Source: CAG-791 sp963596015 | GTDB lineage: Bacteria > Bacillota > Clostridia > Lachnospirales > Lachnospiraceae | Direction of reading: 5' to 3' | Assembly: GCA_963596015.1 (NCBI GenBank) | Contig: CAVBJS010000020.1 | Span: forward strand, 1 to 40,255 | Length of the DNA stretch: 40,255 nucleotides | Part shown: piece by piece, positions 32,190-40,114 of the stretch | Position numbering within the stretch: the stretch's first letter is position 1 | How the letters are laid out: each line of letters opens with the position of its first letter | Program-made: the position numbers and the translations under genes | Notes under the pieces: model-generated | Told to the model about the DNA's origin: nothing | The model's database searches: none | The model's input: the letters and a program-made list of their open reading frames with translations, nothing else

Positions 32190-35156
32190 ATGCCTAAACC
32201 GGGGAATAAGCTGAAGCGAGCCAATAGCTTTAGTGGACGTGGAATTGATCTATATAATGGTTTGGATGGCATGGGAAGGCCTGTGCCCACGGGAGAGCAG
32301 CGGAGAAATTCTGTGCAAGCGTTGCCCCGTTCCGTCAGTAATGAGGCAAATATGCCGGGCAGTCAGGAGCCGCATGGAGAGAACGTTCGGCAAGACGCTG
32401 GAAACATAAGGGATCATAATGGTCCCGCTCCCATCAACAATGCACAAAACAATCTGATCAACAATAATATTATTGGCGAAAATGTGGGTGGCGGGATTCC
32501 GCCGGTTCCCGCTCCGAACCAAGTTGGGAACGGGATTCCGCCGGTTCCCGCTCCGAACCAAGTTGGGAACGGGATTCCGCCGGTTCCCGCTCCGAACCAA
32601 GTTGGGAACGGGATTCCGCCGGTTCCCGCTCCGAACCAAGTTGGGAACGGGATTCCGCCGGTTCCCGCTCCGAACCAAGTTGGGAACGGGATTCCGCCGG
32701 TTCCCGTTCCGAACCAGGTTGATAACGAGAACCCGCAGCAAGCCGGTGATTTCCGATTCGATGACTTTGTACCGCAGCGAAAGCAGGTGGAGAAATGGAG
32801 TAAAGCGTCCAAGGCAGGTCATTTCATTGCACGCGGCACCGGTGTAGTGGCTGGTGCTGCGCTTGCACCGGTGATGAGCGGCGTCGGAATACCATATAAC
32901 ATTTTTACAAGTATCGCTACGGAACAAACAGCGAATGCAAAGGACACGCAGAAGTTCCGTCACCATGATTTGGTACCGGGACGGGATGGAGAGACATTCG
33001 CGCAAAATCCCGGTGAGGGGGATATTCTGGAGGATTTTCGCCGTGTCCCTACGGTTTGGTCATATCTTACGGCCGCAAGGGCAGTTGATGCAAGAGGTCG
33101 CGACATAGATCCAAAGATCACGGTATATATTGAGCAGCCCATACCCGGGTCCACCAAAAGTGCGGCAGGTAATGATGGATTGGGACATACGATGCTTGGC
33201 ATTGAGTACACCAGAGCCAGCAAGATCACCGGGAGAAAAGAGCGCTATAACATTAAATACGGATATTATCCTGCCGGTGGTATGACAAGATCCGTTGATG
33301 CAATGATGACGAGGGGCGCTCTCATTCCCGGACAGTTGGTGAATGATGAGATGCACAAGTATGATATCAGCAAGACATACACAGTGAGCAGAAAGCAGGC
33401 TGTAGCTATAGCCGAGGCATCGGAAAAATATACGGAACAGGGAGGGTACGGATATTATACGCGCAACTGTACTGCGTTTGTGCGGGATATGCTGCGTGTC
33501 GGTGGTCTTCCCGAAGAAACGGTGAACAGCATCTTCAAGGAGCACCAGGTACAATTTGATGCGGAGGCAAATCTCGGTTTTTTTGCGACAAACGCGATTA
33601 ATCCCATTCTGGATGCAAATGTACAGCGCAAGTTTAAAGAACTCATGAAAAGTGACGACAAAAGTTATCAAGGCATGGGCAACAAACGTGTGACGAAACA
33701 AGATTTTGATATATATACGAAAACCAAGAATACGAATGGATTGCGTATTGTAAAGAGTTTATCGTCGGCGGCTGCCGGAGAGGATATGCGTCGCATGACG
33801 GATGCAGAGGGCCAGTTGGGGTCTTATCGATATATATCGGAGAGGCACAGAAAATCTCCGGGGCAAACGGCAGAAACGGTACGGTTTGCGGGAATTCACG
33901 CGTTTAATTCAATTGCACGCGAGATCGAGCGGGCGGCGTGGGCTTTGCGTAATAAGCTTGATGAACAGGTCTTGACAGCGGCACAGATGGGACAGATAGA
34001 GCGTAATGATGCTTTTGCTCAATGGTATGGCTTCCATATGCCGGGATCCGGAACTGCGATTGATGAATTGGGAGATAAAGGTGAACAGATCAAGCGAAGA
34101 ACCGGAATGACAGACGAGCAAGCAAAGACTGCAGATATCGCTGATTATCTAACACCGGATGAGGTGAAGAATGCCTATGAGATAACCTTAAAAGAAATGA
34201 ATCAGATCAGTACGTTTTATCAAACGATTTTTGGTTCTGACAGTCGTATAAACACGGAAGTTATGAATCTATTATCTACCATGCAGATTGGTGTGACAGA
34301 GCTGAATGAAACATATCAAAGGCAGAGAAAAGCCAGCGATGAAGGGGATATCGGAACGCTCCGGGAAAAGATGATCCTTGGGAAATATAAGATCAGAGCC
34401 GGCAACATGGAAGTGGAGATGTCGCCTACGCATTATGAGTCTTATCTTCAGATCTATAAAGAGCCGGAAGTGGCGATACGATCCTATAAGAAATTTATGG
34501 AACTGGATGAAGAAAAAAAAGCGGGTCGTGACAAGAAGTGGAGCAAAAAAAAATCGGCGGAGTGGAAGGTGGTTTCACGGAATGAAGGATTGGCCAGACA
34601 GCTTGATCAATCCCATAGAGAGATACTCAATCAGAACTCGTTTGCGCAAAGTGATATCGATTATGCATTCCGCTTAAGGAGAATGGAAATATCACAAGCG
34701 GCGGCAGGCGAGATGTATGAAAATAACATGACGGCATCCATGACATATATGGCACTCTTCTTTGAAAAGCTGTATAAGGGAATACAGGAGGGGGCCAATC
34801 AAAATCTTTCCGATCCTGTACAGCCGGAAGAGTTAGTGCTATGGCTGAATAGCTACCTTACGAGAAAAACCAGTGATAAAGCACGTGGTACGGAGATGAT
34901 CCTGCGTGGCATTCTGCGTGCCTATCAAAGGCCAACGTCCGAGCTGATAAAAGATAGTTTCCATACGTTACTGATGAAATCCTATTTAAGAAAGGCATTT
35001 CCGATAGGTGGACATAAAACGGATAAGATCGATCAAGTTGGCTATGCTCTGGAGCCTATTTATGAAGAGATCATGACAAGGAATCTCTCTTTTACCAGAT
35101 TGATTGATCGGCTGGCCACTAATGTAATGACAGAAAACCGACAACCACGCAGATAA
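32190..35156 (+). CDS. Effector 4: predicted papain-like hydrolase with Pro-rich repeat linker
   Basis: A 988-residue paralogue of effector 3. It has a basic N-terminus (MPKPGNKLKRANSFSGRG) with PRSVSNEAN around residue 48, then six 13-residue repeats GNGIPPVPAPNQV (residues 102-179) as an extended linker. A hydrophobic Gly/Ala segment follows around 215-245 (ARGTGVVAGAALAPVMSGVG). The predicted papain-like domain has His333 (GLGHTMLGIEYTRA) and Cys427 (YYTRNCTAFVRDMLRVGG). The common C-terminal domain spans about 655-975 (STMQIGVTELNETYQ, GDIGTLREKM, SPTHYESYLQIYKEPEVA, FAQSDIDYAFRLRRMEI). AAGGAGG lies 6 bases before the ATG. The Pro-rich array should be slippage-prone, so its length may vary among strains. 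Likely CIS cargo. Confidence 0.75.
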   Translation: MPKPGNKLKRANSFSGRGIDLYNGLDGMGRPVPTGEQRRNSVQALPRSVSNEANMPGSQEPHGENVRQDAGNIRDHNGPAPINNAQNNLINNNIIGENVGGGIPPVPAPNQVGNGIPPVPAPNQVGNGIPPVPAPNQVGNGIPPVPAPNQVGNGIPPVPAPNQVGNGIPPVPVPNQVDNENPQQAGDFRFDDFVPQRKQVEKWSKASKAGHFIARGTGVVAGAALAPVMSGVGIPYNIFTSIATEQTANAKDTQKFRHHDLVPGRDGETFAQNPGEGDILEDFRRVPTVWSYLTAARAVDARGRDIDPKITVYIEQPIPGSTKSAAGNDGLGHTMLGIEYTRASKITGRKERYNIKYGYYPAGGMTRSVDAMMTRGALIPGQLVNDEMHKYDISKTYTVSRKQAVAIAEASEKYTEQGGYGYYTRNCTAFVRDMLRVGGLPEETVNSIFKEHQVQFDAEANLGFFATNAINPILDANVQRKFKELMKSDDKSYQGMGNKRVTKQDFDIYTKTKNTNGLRIVKSLSSAAAGEDMRRMTDAEGQLGSYRYISERHRKSPGQTAETVRFAGIHAFNSIAREIERAAWALRNKLDEQVLTAAQMGQIERNDAFAQWYGFHMPGSGTAIDELGDKGEQIKRRTGMTDEQAKTADIADYLTPDEVKNAYEITLKEMNQISTFYQTIFGSDSRINTEVMNLLSTMQIGVTELNETYQRQRKASDEGDIGTLREKMILGKYKIRAGNMEVEMSPTHYESYLQIYKEPEVAIRSYKKFMELDEEKKAGRDKKWSKKKSAEWKVVSRNEGLARQLDQSHREILNQNSFAQSDIDYAFRLRRMEISQAAAGEMYENNMTASMTYMALFFEKLYKGIQEGANQNLSDPVQPEELVLWLNSYLTRKTSDKARGTEMILRGILRAYQRPTSELIKDSFHTLLMKSYLRKAFPIGGHKTDKIDQVGYALEPIYEEIMTRNLSFTRLIDRLATNVMTENRQPRR
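32493..32726 (+). repeat. Six 39-base in-frame tandem repeats
   Basis: Five identical 39-base units starting GGGATTCCGCCGGTTCCCGC are followed by a sixth with a few changes (Ala to Val, Gly to Asp). There is no spacer between units. Each codes for 13 residues of a Pro-rich linker in effector 4. Near-perfect nucleotide identity implies recent expansion. Confidence 0.95.
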
Positions 35157-35362
35157 GTATCGTGACCAAAGCTTATGGTTATACGTTTGACAAAGAGAGA
35201 AGCTTACTATGCCTGGGCCGTGGAGAGAATTTTGGCAGAGATGGCATAAACAGTGTAAGGAAGGAAACAATTGAAATCCTGCATTTGCCTGCAGATAGAA
35301 AGTACAAGTAGCTAAACAGACAGGAACAGTAACACAGATATTTAATAAAACGGAAGAAAACA
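35157..35362 (+). pseudogene. Vestigial effector: start of one gene joined to end of another
   Basis: About 35176-35226 resembles 29183-29233 (leader, ribosome site and the start ATGCCT.GGCCGTGGAGA of effector 3). From 35219 on it resembles 29023-29066, the last codons of effector 2 and beyond (GTGGAGAG.ATTTTGGCAGAG). The two meet in the shared GTGGAGA. The result is an ATG at 35209 followed by only 21 codons (MPGPWREFWQRWHKQCKEG..) and TGA. It looks like a fifth effector gene deleted internally by recombination at that short identity. The rest of the stretch (35275-35362) is AT-rich leader to the ATPase gene and shows nothing else. Confidence 0.65.
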
Positions 35363-38077
35363 ATGTATAGATTTACGGATTATTTTGATCAGAATAAGAT
35401 AGAGGTGCCCTACAACGGAACAGAGGAGGAAGTGCAGGATTATCTGCGTCTTTTGGATATGCTGTTGGAAGGATATCTGGAGTATAAGGGTCTTGCCAGT
35501 GAAGAAAAGCTATTTTCCAGAGGATTGGTGATCACAGAATCCGAGATGCGCAATTATTTCCGGAAGGCACCCCGTGAGCGGCAACGGGACCGGTATGATG
35601 CGGCGTTGGCAGAGGATGTACAGGCCGCATGGAATTATATTGAATCCCGCACCATGTATACTGTGGTCCCCTACGGGCTGATGCTTCCGGAAGACGGCGT
35701 TGATGCGGAGAGACTTCTGGGAGATGAGGAGGACGAATCCGATACAAACCTGCTTTTGGCGGATGAGAAAGCTGCACCCAATACGGAGATGCTTCTGGGA
35801 GATGAGGAGGACGGATCTGATACCAACCTGCTTTTGGCGGATGAAAAAGCTGCACCCGATAAGGAGATACTCCTGGGGGATGAGAATGAAGAGTCCGATA
35901 TAAACCTGCTTCTGAGTGAAGAAGAGGAAGAAAATGCGGATTCTCCCTCAGCAGAACCGGATGACAGACTGGTCGGGACAGAAGACCTATCTGATACCTC
36001 GGGAGAGGTGCCGGAGCAGGAAGACGGGTATGAACCGGACTGGGAAGAGGAACAACCGGAATTCGACGAGCCGTTTCAACTGGGCATCCTCTGGATCGAC
36101 TCCTTAAGGCGTATCTTTGATCTGGACCAGGTGGGCATGATGGCAGTGATCATGGCGTTGGCCAGTGTCACCGACAGGAAGTATGATCGTATTTACGGAT
36201 TCCTGCAGGATGACATCTCCAGAACAAGACCTACCGTGGGACTTCTGGCAGCTCTTATGTCCCGTGTCATATCTTTCGAGGAGGGAGAGGATCTGCTGCA
36301 GAAACCTTTGGAGGAGCGTCTGTTTCACTCTCTTTTCGTCATAGAGGAAGAGGAGTCCGGACTGGATACTCCCCTGGTGCTGAATCCTTTGATGGAACGG
36401 ATCCTGCTGGGCTTACCGGCTTCGGAGGAGCAGATGCCGGATCCCATTTCCATCGTTGAGGAAGATCCGGATATTCCGGTTTTCTTTCTCAAAAGTGCCA
36501 TGGAACTGGAGCAGGCGCTGGAGGACGGTACCAACGCGTTCTGCTACGTGGAGAGCAGTGACGAGGAGACGGTGCGCCACATTCTGGCTTCCTTCTGCGA
36601 TGTGTATAACGAAACGCTGTTTGTGTTTGACTTAGATCACTTCATGCGGATGAACGCCAATGGACGAAATGAGTGTCTGGCGGATCTGATCCTGCGGGTG
36701 CGTCTGGCCAACGGCCGGGTCATCGTACGCATGAAGAATATGGATCTGAAAGAGAGCGGACTGGAGCAGGAGATCGCCGATCGCCGGTGGAAGATCCTGC
36801 TGCAGCTTTCCAAGCTGTTAGAGGAGTCCTGTATTGTGCTGTTTGGCGAGGAACAGGAACCGGGAGAGTTGATCAGGCGCTCCGTGCCGTTTTTGAAAGT
36901 TCCGGCACCGGATGTCAATGTGCGGACCCAGATCTGGACCTGGTTTTTACAGGAAGAGAAGCAGGAAGATATAGAGGAAACAGCAAAAGAAGATACAGGA
37001 GAAGATTCAGGAGAAGATACAGGAAAAGAGACCGGAGACAAGGGCAGCATCGGCATGGCGGATGATGTGGTGATCGAAGACCTGGCGGATTGCTATGATA
37101 TTTCCTACGGCACCATTAAAAATACCTGCAGCCACGCCAAGGCGGCAGCCAGGATCCGGGGACTGCAGAAGGTGGACCGGGAGCTGATCTTAGAGTCGCT
37201 GCGGCAGCTTTGTCAGGTGGACTTCTCCGGTCTTGCCAATTATGTACGGGCCGCCTATACATGGGATGATATCAAGATAAATGATGACCAGAGGGCGGTT
37301 CTGAAGACTGCCTGTGACCGGTACCGTCTGCGCAATCGGGTAGGACAGGACTGGAACCTGAGCAGTAAGAATGCTTACGGCAACGGCATAAGCCTGCTTC
37401 TCTACGGACCGCCCGGCACCGGCAAGACCATGGCGGCGCAGGTGGTGGCCAATGAACTGGGCATACCGCTTTACAGAGTCGATATTTCCCAGATCTTCTC
37501 CAAATATATCGGAGAGACGGAAAAGAATCTGTCGGTGATCTTTGACGCCGCCAAGGGTGCCAATGTGGTCCTGTTCTTTGATGAGGCGGATGCTCTGTTT
37601 TCCAAGCGAACAGAGATCAGCAACTCCAATGATAAGTATGCCAATTCCGAAACAGCGTATCTGCTGCAGAAGATAGAGGAATACGACGGTATGTCGATCC
37701 TGGCCACCAACCACTATAACAACTTCGACCCTGCTTTTGTCAGGAGAATTACCTATTCGGTACGGCTGGACAGCCCGGATGAAGAAGCAAGATACACGCT
37801 CTGGACTTCCATTCTGCCCAGGGAAGCACAGCTGGAGGAGGACATTCCCTTCCGATTCCTGGCAAGGGAGTTTGAGCTGTCAGGTGCTAATATCAAGGCG
37901 ATCCTGTACAGTGCGGCATATATGGCAGGCGCAGAGGGGTCTGCTATCGGAACACGTCACATTGTGCGGGCCATGGAATATGAGTACCGCAAGCTGGGTC
38001 GGTTCATAGACCGGGATGCCTTCGGTAAGTATGCCGTATATCTGACTACATCGGACAGAGACAGAGAAGAGCAGTAA
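35363..38077 (+). CDS. Pvc15/Afp15-like AAA+ ATPase
   Basis: A 904-residue ATPase of the eCIS AAA+ type, needed in known systems for cargo loading or late assembly. Residues about 118-192 are three acidic repeats of about 26 residues (LLGDEEDESDTNLLLADEKA). The middle (about 225-610) is a helical region typical of the family's N-terminal half. The AAA+ core has Walker A GPPGTGKT at 682-689, Walker B VVLFFDEADALF with Asp740-Glu741, sensor 1 in SILATNHYNNFD, and arginine finger region FVRRITY. A Gln/Glu/Asp/Thr/Gly-rich spacer (EDTGEDSGEDTGKETGDKG) precedes the core. The ribosome site is weak (GGAAG, 6 bases). It directly follows the effectors, as in PVC loci. Confidence 0.93.
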   Translation: MYRFTDYFDQNKIEVPYNGTEEEVQDYLRLLDMLLEGYLEYKGLASEEKLFSRGLVITESEMRNYFRKAPRERQRDRYDAALAEDVQAAWNYIESRTMYTVVPYGLMLPEDGVDAERLLGDEEDESDTNLLLADEKAAPNTEMLLGDEEDGSDTNLLLADEKAAPDKEILLGDENEESDINLLLSEEEEENADSPSAEPDDRLVGTEDLSDTSGEVPEQEDGYEPDWEEEQPEFDEPFQLGILWIDSLRRIFDLDQVGMMAVIMALASVTDRKYDRIYGFLQDDISRTRPTVGLLAALMSRVISFEEGEDLLQKPLEERLFHSLFVIEEEESGLDTPLVLNPLMERILLGLPASEEQMPDPISIVEEDPDIPVFFLKSAMELEQALEDGTNAFCYVESSDEETVRHILASFCDVYNETLFVFDLDHFMRMNANGRNECLADLILRVRLANGRVIVRMKNMDLKESGLEQEIADRRWKILLQLSKLLEESCIVLFGEEQEPGELIRRSVPFLKVPAPDVNVRTQIWTWFLQEEKQEDIEETAKEDTGEDSGEDTGKETGDKGSIGMADDVVIEDLADCYDISYGTIKNTCSHAKAAARIRGLQKVDRELILESLRQLCQVDFSGLANYVRAAYTWDDIKINDDQRAVLKTACDRYRLRNRVGQDWNLSSKNAYGNGISLLLYGPPGTGKTMAAQVVANELGIPLYRVDISQIFSKYIGETEKNLSVIFDAAKGANVVLFFDEADALFSKRTEISNSNDKYANSETAYLLQKIEEYDGMSILATNHYNNFDPAFVRRITYSVRLDSPDEEARYTLWTSILPREAQLEEDIPFRFLAREFELSGANIKAILYSAAYMAGAEGSAIGTRHIVRAMEYEYRKLGRFIDRDAFGKYAVYLTTSDRDREEQ
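35714..35945 (+). repeat. Three ~78-base acidic repeats in the AAA+ gene
   Basis: Units starting CTTCTGGGAGATGAGGA at 35714 and 35792, and a diverged third at 35870, have a 26-codon period and code for LLGDE.....NLLLADEK stretches near the ATPase N-terminus. This linker is not usual for the family and might bind the basic effector leaders. Confidence 0.8.
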
Positions 38078-38103
38078 AAACACGACACAGGAAGGAAAAG
38101 CAT

Positions 38104-39003
38104 ATGGGATTCAGTTCCATCAGTGAGGTGGGCAACCACATTGTTTCAATATTAAAGCGCGAACTGGTGCCGGATGTGATACAGCATTCGGGGGCCATCG
38201 GCATGTGCAGTCCCCAGGACCACGGGGATCTGGTGGTAGGGGTATATCTCTATGACATTGGACCCAATAATGATATTGTGGAACAGGGGATGGTGACCCG
38301 GGACAGACGTACCCAGAGCTATCCGTCCACGTTCCTGACGCTGCACTATATGATCACGGTTTGGTCTATGGGTGATCTGAAGTTCAGGACCGAGGAGGAG
38401 CACCGAATCCTGGGACGTATCATCCAGACCCTGGCAGATCATTCTGTGATCGGGCAGACCAGCAGCATCCACGGCGCACCCATGGATACCAGGATCGAGA
38501 TGGAAAGGATTGAGCCGGGAGAAAAGCTCCGTCTCTGGAACTTCCCCAACAAGCCCTATCAGCTGTCCCTGTTTTATCGGGCACAGCCGGTGGAGATCAC
38601 CTCTACCAGAACCAGACTTACGCCGACCCGCGTCCGCGATATCAACATTTTTATCAAGGATTCTCTGGGAGAAGGCAGCGAAACCATAGGATCCGGCCGC
38701 ACGCTGGTGGTACTCTGTATCGATCAGGAGACCGGCCGGCCGGTGGATGGAAGTCATGTAAGAGTGCGGATGGATCATGCAGAACGGCCTATACTGAAGG
38801 AAGGCAGTTATCGTATTTTCACCCAGATACAGGGCGAGCACACAGTGGTACATTGTGAAAGTGCGATCTATGAGCCGGTAGATGTGGATGTGGATCTGCA
38901 AAAATGGGACGGCTCCGAAGTAATGGAGATCGAACTGAAACCCGGAGCGTATTATCCCAGACCGGAAAAAGACGCAGAGATTGAGAAAGAGACGGATGAA
39001 TGA
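38104..39003 (+). CDS. Pvc16/DUF4255 tail terminator protein
   Basis: A 299-residue protein. Residues 1-185 match the Pvc16 N-terminal (DUF4255) domain: FSSISEVGNHIVSILKREL, VVGVYLYDIGPNNDI, RTQSYPSTFLTLHYMITVWS, HRILGRIIQTLADHSVI. In Afp16/Pvc16 this forms the hexameric cap that stops tube and sheath at full length. The C-terminal 100 residues are a carboxypeptidase-regulatory or Ig-like beta domain (VVLCIDQETGRPVDGSHVRV...) and an acidic tail. It follows the ATPase gene with AGGAAGG before the ATG and overlaps the lipoprotein gene by ATGA. Confidence 0.92.
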   Translation: MGFSSISEVGNHIVSILKRELVPDVIQHSGAIGMCSPQDHGDLVVGVYLYDIGPNNDIVEQGMVTRDRRTQSYPSTFLTLHYMITVWSMGDLKFRTEEEHRILGRIIQTLADHSVIGQTSSIHGAPMDTRIEMERIEPGEKLRLWNFPNKPYQLSLFYRAQPVEITSTRTRLTPTRVRDINIFIKDSLGEGSETIGSGRTLVVLCIDQETGRPVDGSHVRVRMDHAERPILKEGSYRIFTQIQGEHTVVHCESAIYEPVDVDVDLQKWDGSEVMEIELKPGAYYPRPEKDAEIEKETDE

Positions 39004-39992
39004 AGAAAAGGATAGTTGAGATCTTAACAGTGATGCTTACCGCGACGATGCTGGCAGGCTGTTCTTCCACAGGGAGCGAAGCGACACTGACGACAGATAA
39101 TGGAATCCTTGAAGGACAACAGGAGTATAACGCAGCGCAGGATACCACGACAGAATCCGAAAATACTCTGTCTTTATCCAATAAGCTGAAAGGGGCTGTG
39201 TGCGCCGCCCTGATCAGTCAGTTTAATTCCGATTACAGTGAAGAGGGCTATGTCATTCCCGAATTCCATATTCTGGCCGTGGATGATGGATCGCCGGATG
39301 ATATCAAGGTATGGGGGGATTTCTGGCTTTATGCCTATCGTCTGGAGGACGATACCCTTATTTCGGTTATCGGGGAGAGCATTACCGGCTGCATGCATCT
39401 GCAGGAACGAAATGGCGTATATCAATGTACGGATATCGACGTGGCGGAAGTGGGCAGGACCAAGGAAAAGACAGAGCAGGATATCTTCGGAGACAGCTAT
39501 CAGAGTTTATTGGACTGGCGACAGGACTACGAAGAACAGGAAAAAAACAGAGCGCAGCTGATCGCGGATTATGCGGCGGCTTTCGGGATCGCTGCCGTCA
39601 ATTACTCCGATCAGGGCTGGAGATCGGCAAAACTTCCGGATCCGTCTCCGGATGAAGACAATGTCTTCTTGTACATGCAGCAGAAAGAGGAGACGACACC
39701 GGAATCGGAAACACCGGAAGAGGAGTCTGTTGCACCGGAAACCTCCTATGTCGTGGTGCGGGGCGATGTACTGGAAAGGATCGCCAAGAGGTATGGCTTC
39801 ACGACGGTGGAGTTTGCCAAGATGAACCAGGATACGATTTTCCGGTATGCCCATGCTTATGGAGTGAAGTCCAACATTTTGATGAAGTGCGCCGATTACA
39901 TCTATCCCGGAGAGGTGCTGACGTTAATACCTGAGAGTCAGGAAGAAACTGAGGCGGCTGGGACAGCGGATACTGCAGAGAATCCAGAATAA
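39000..39992 (+). CDS. LysM lipoprotein at end of CIS operon
   Basis: A 330-residue predicted lipoprotein. The first 20 residues are a signal peptide ending in the lipobox LAGC (Cys21). Residues about 245-312 are a LysM-type domain (SYVVVRGDVLERIAKRYGFTTVEFAKMNQ... then YIYPGEVLTLIP) with an internal insertion. The rest (residues 60-200) is a mixed alpha/beta domain with no recognised family. It would be anchored on the outer face of the membrane with LysM touching peptidoglycan, so it could tether or guide the particle through the wall. Its start overlaps the Pvc16 stop (ATGA). It is not a usual eCIS part. Confidence 0.85.
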   Translation: MKKRIVEILTVMLTATMLAGCSSTGSEATLTTDNGILEGQQEYNAAQDTTTESENTLSLSNKLKGAVCAALISQFNSDYSEEGYVIPEFHILAVDDGSPDDIKVWGDFWLYAYRLEDDTLISVIGESITGCMHLQERNGVYQCTDIDVAEVGRTKEKTEQDIFGDSYQSLLDWRQDYEEQEKNRAQLIADYAAAFGIAAVNYSDQGWRSAKLPDPSPDEDNVFLYMQQKEETTPESETPEEESVAPETSYVVVRGDVLERIAKRYGFTTVEFAKMNQDTIFRYAHAYGVKSNILMKCADYIYPGEVLTLIPESQEETEAAGTADTAENPE

Positions 39993-40001
39993 GAAAAGAG
40001 T

Positions 40002-40048
40002 AACGAGCCTCGTATTTTGCGTTTATATCGCAAGATGCGGGGCTCGTT
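40002..40048 (+). terminator. Terminator hairpin after CIS operon
   Basis: AACGAGCCTCGTATTTTGCG pairs with CGCAAGATGCGGGGCTCGTT (G-U pairs allowed) around a short TTTATAT loop. The following GTTGTTGGTT is only moderately T-rich. It lies 9 bases after the lipoprotein stop. Confidence 0.75.
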
Positions 40049-40096
40049 GTTGGTTACAGTTCAGACGCCATCCTGGGGTCTGAACTGTAACCAACA
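40048..40096 (+). repeat. Perfect 19 bp inverted repeat
   Basis: TGTTGGTTACAGTTCAGAC (40048-40066) and its exact complement (40078-40096) enclose an 11-base loop. It abuts the terminator and precedes the right ~141 bp repeat. It may be a second terminator, a dispersed hairpin element or a binding site. Confidence 0.8.
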
Positions 40097-40114
40097 GGTT
40101 ACTATGATATTTTA

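Noticed and set aside
32493..32726. CRISPR-like repeat array
   Set aside because: Units are contiguous without spacers and are in frame with a Pro-rich protein linker; no cas genes.
2160..39992. Prophage or type VI secretion system
   Set aside because: No capsid, portal, terminase, integrase, lysis, TssJLM or ClpV genes; AAA+ Pvc15-type, Pvc16 and CIS-tube/LysM proteins identify an eCIS-class locus.
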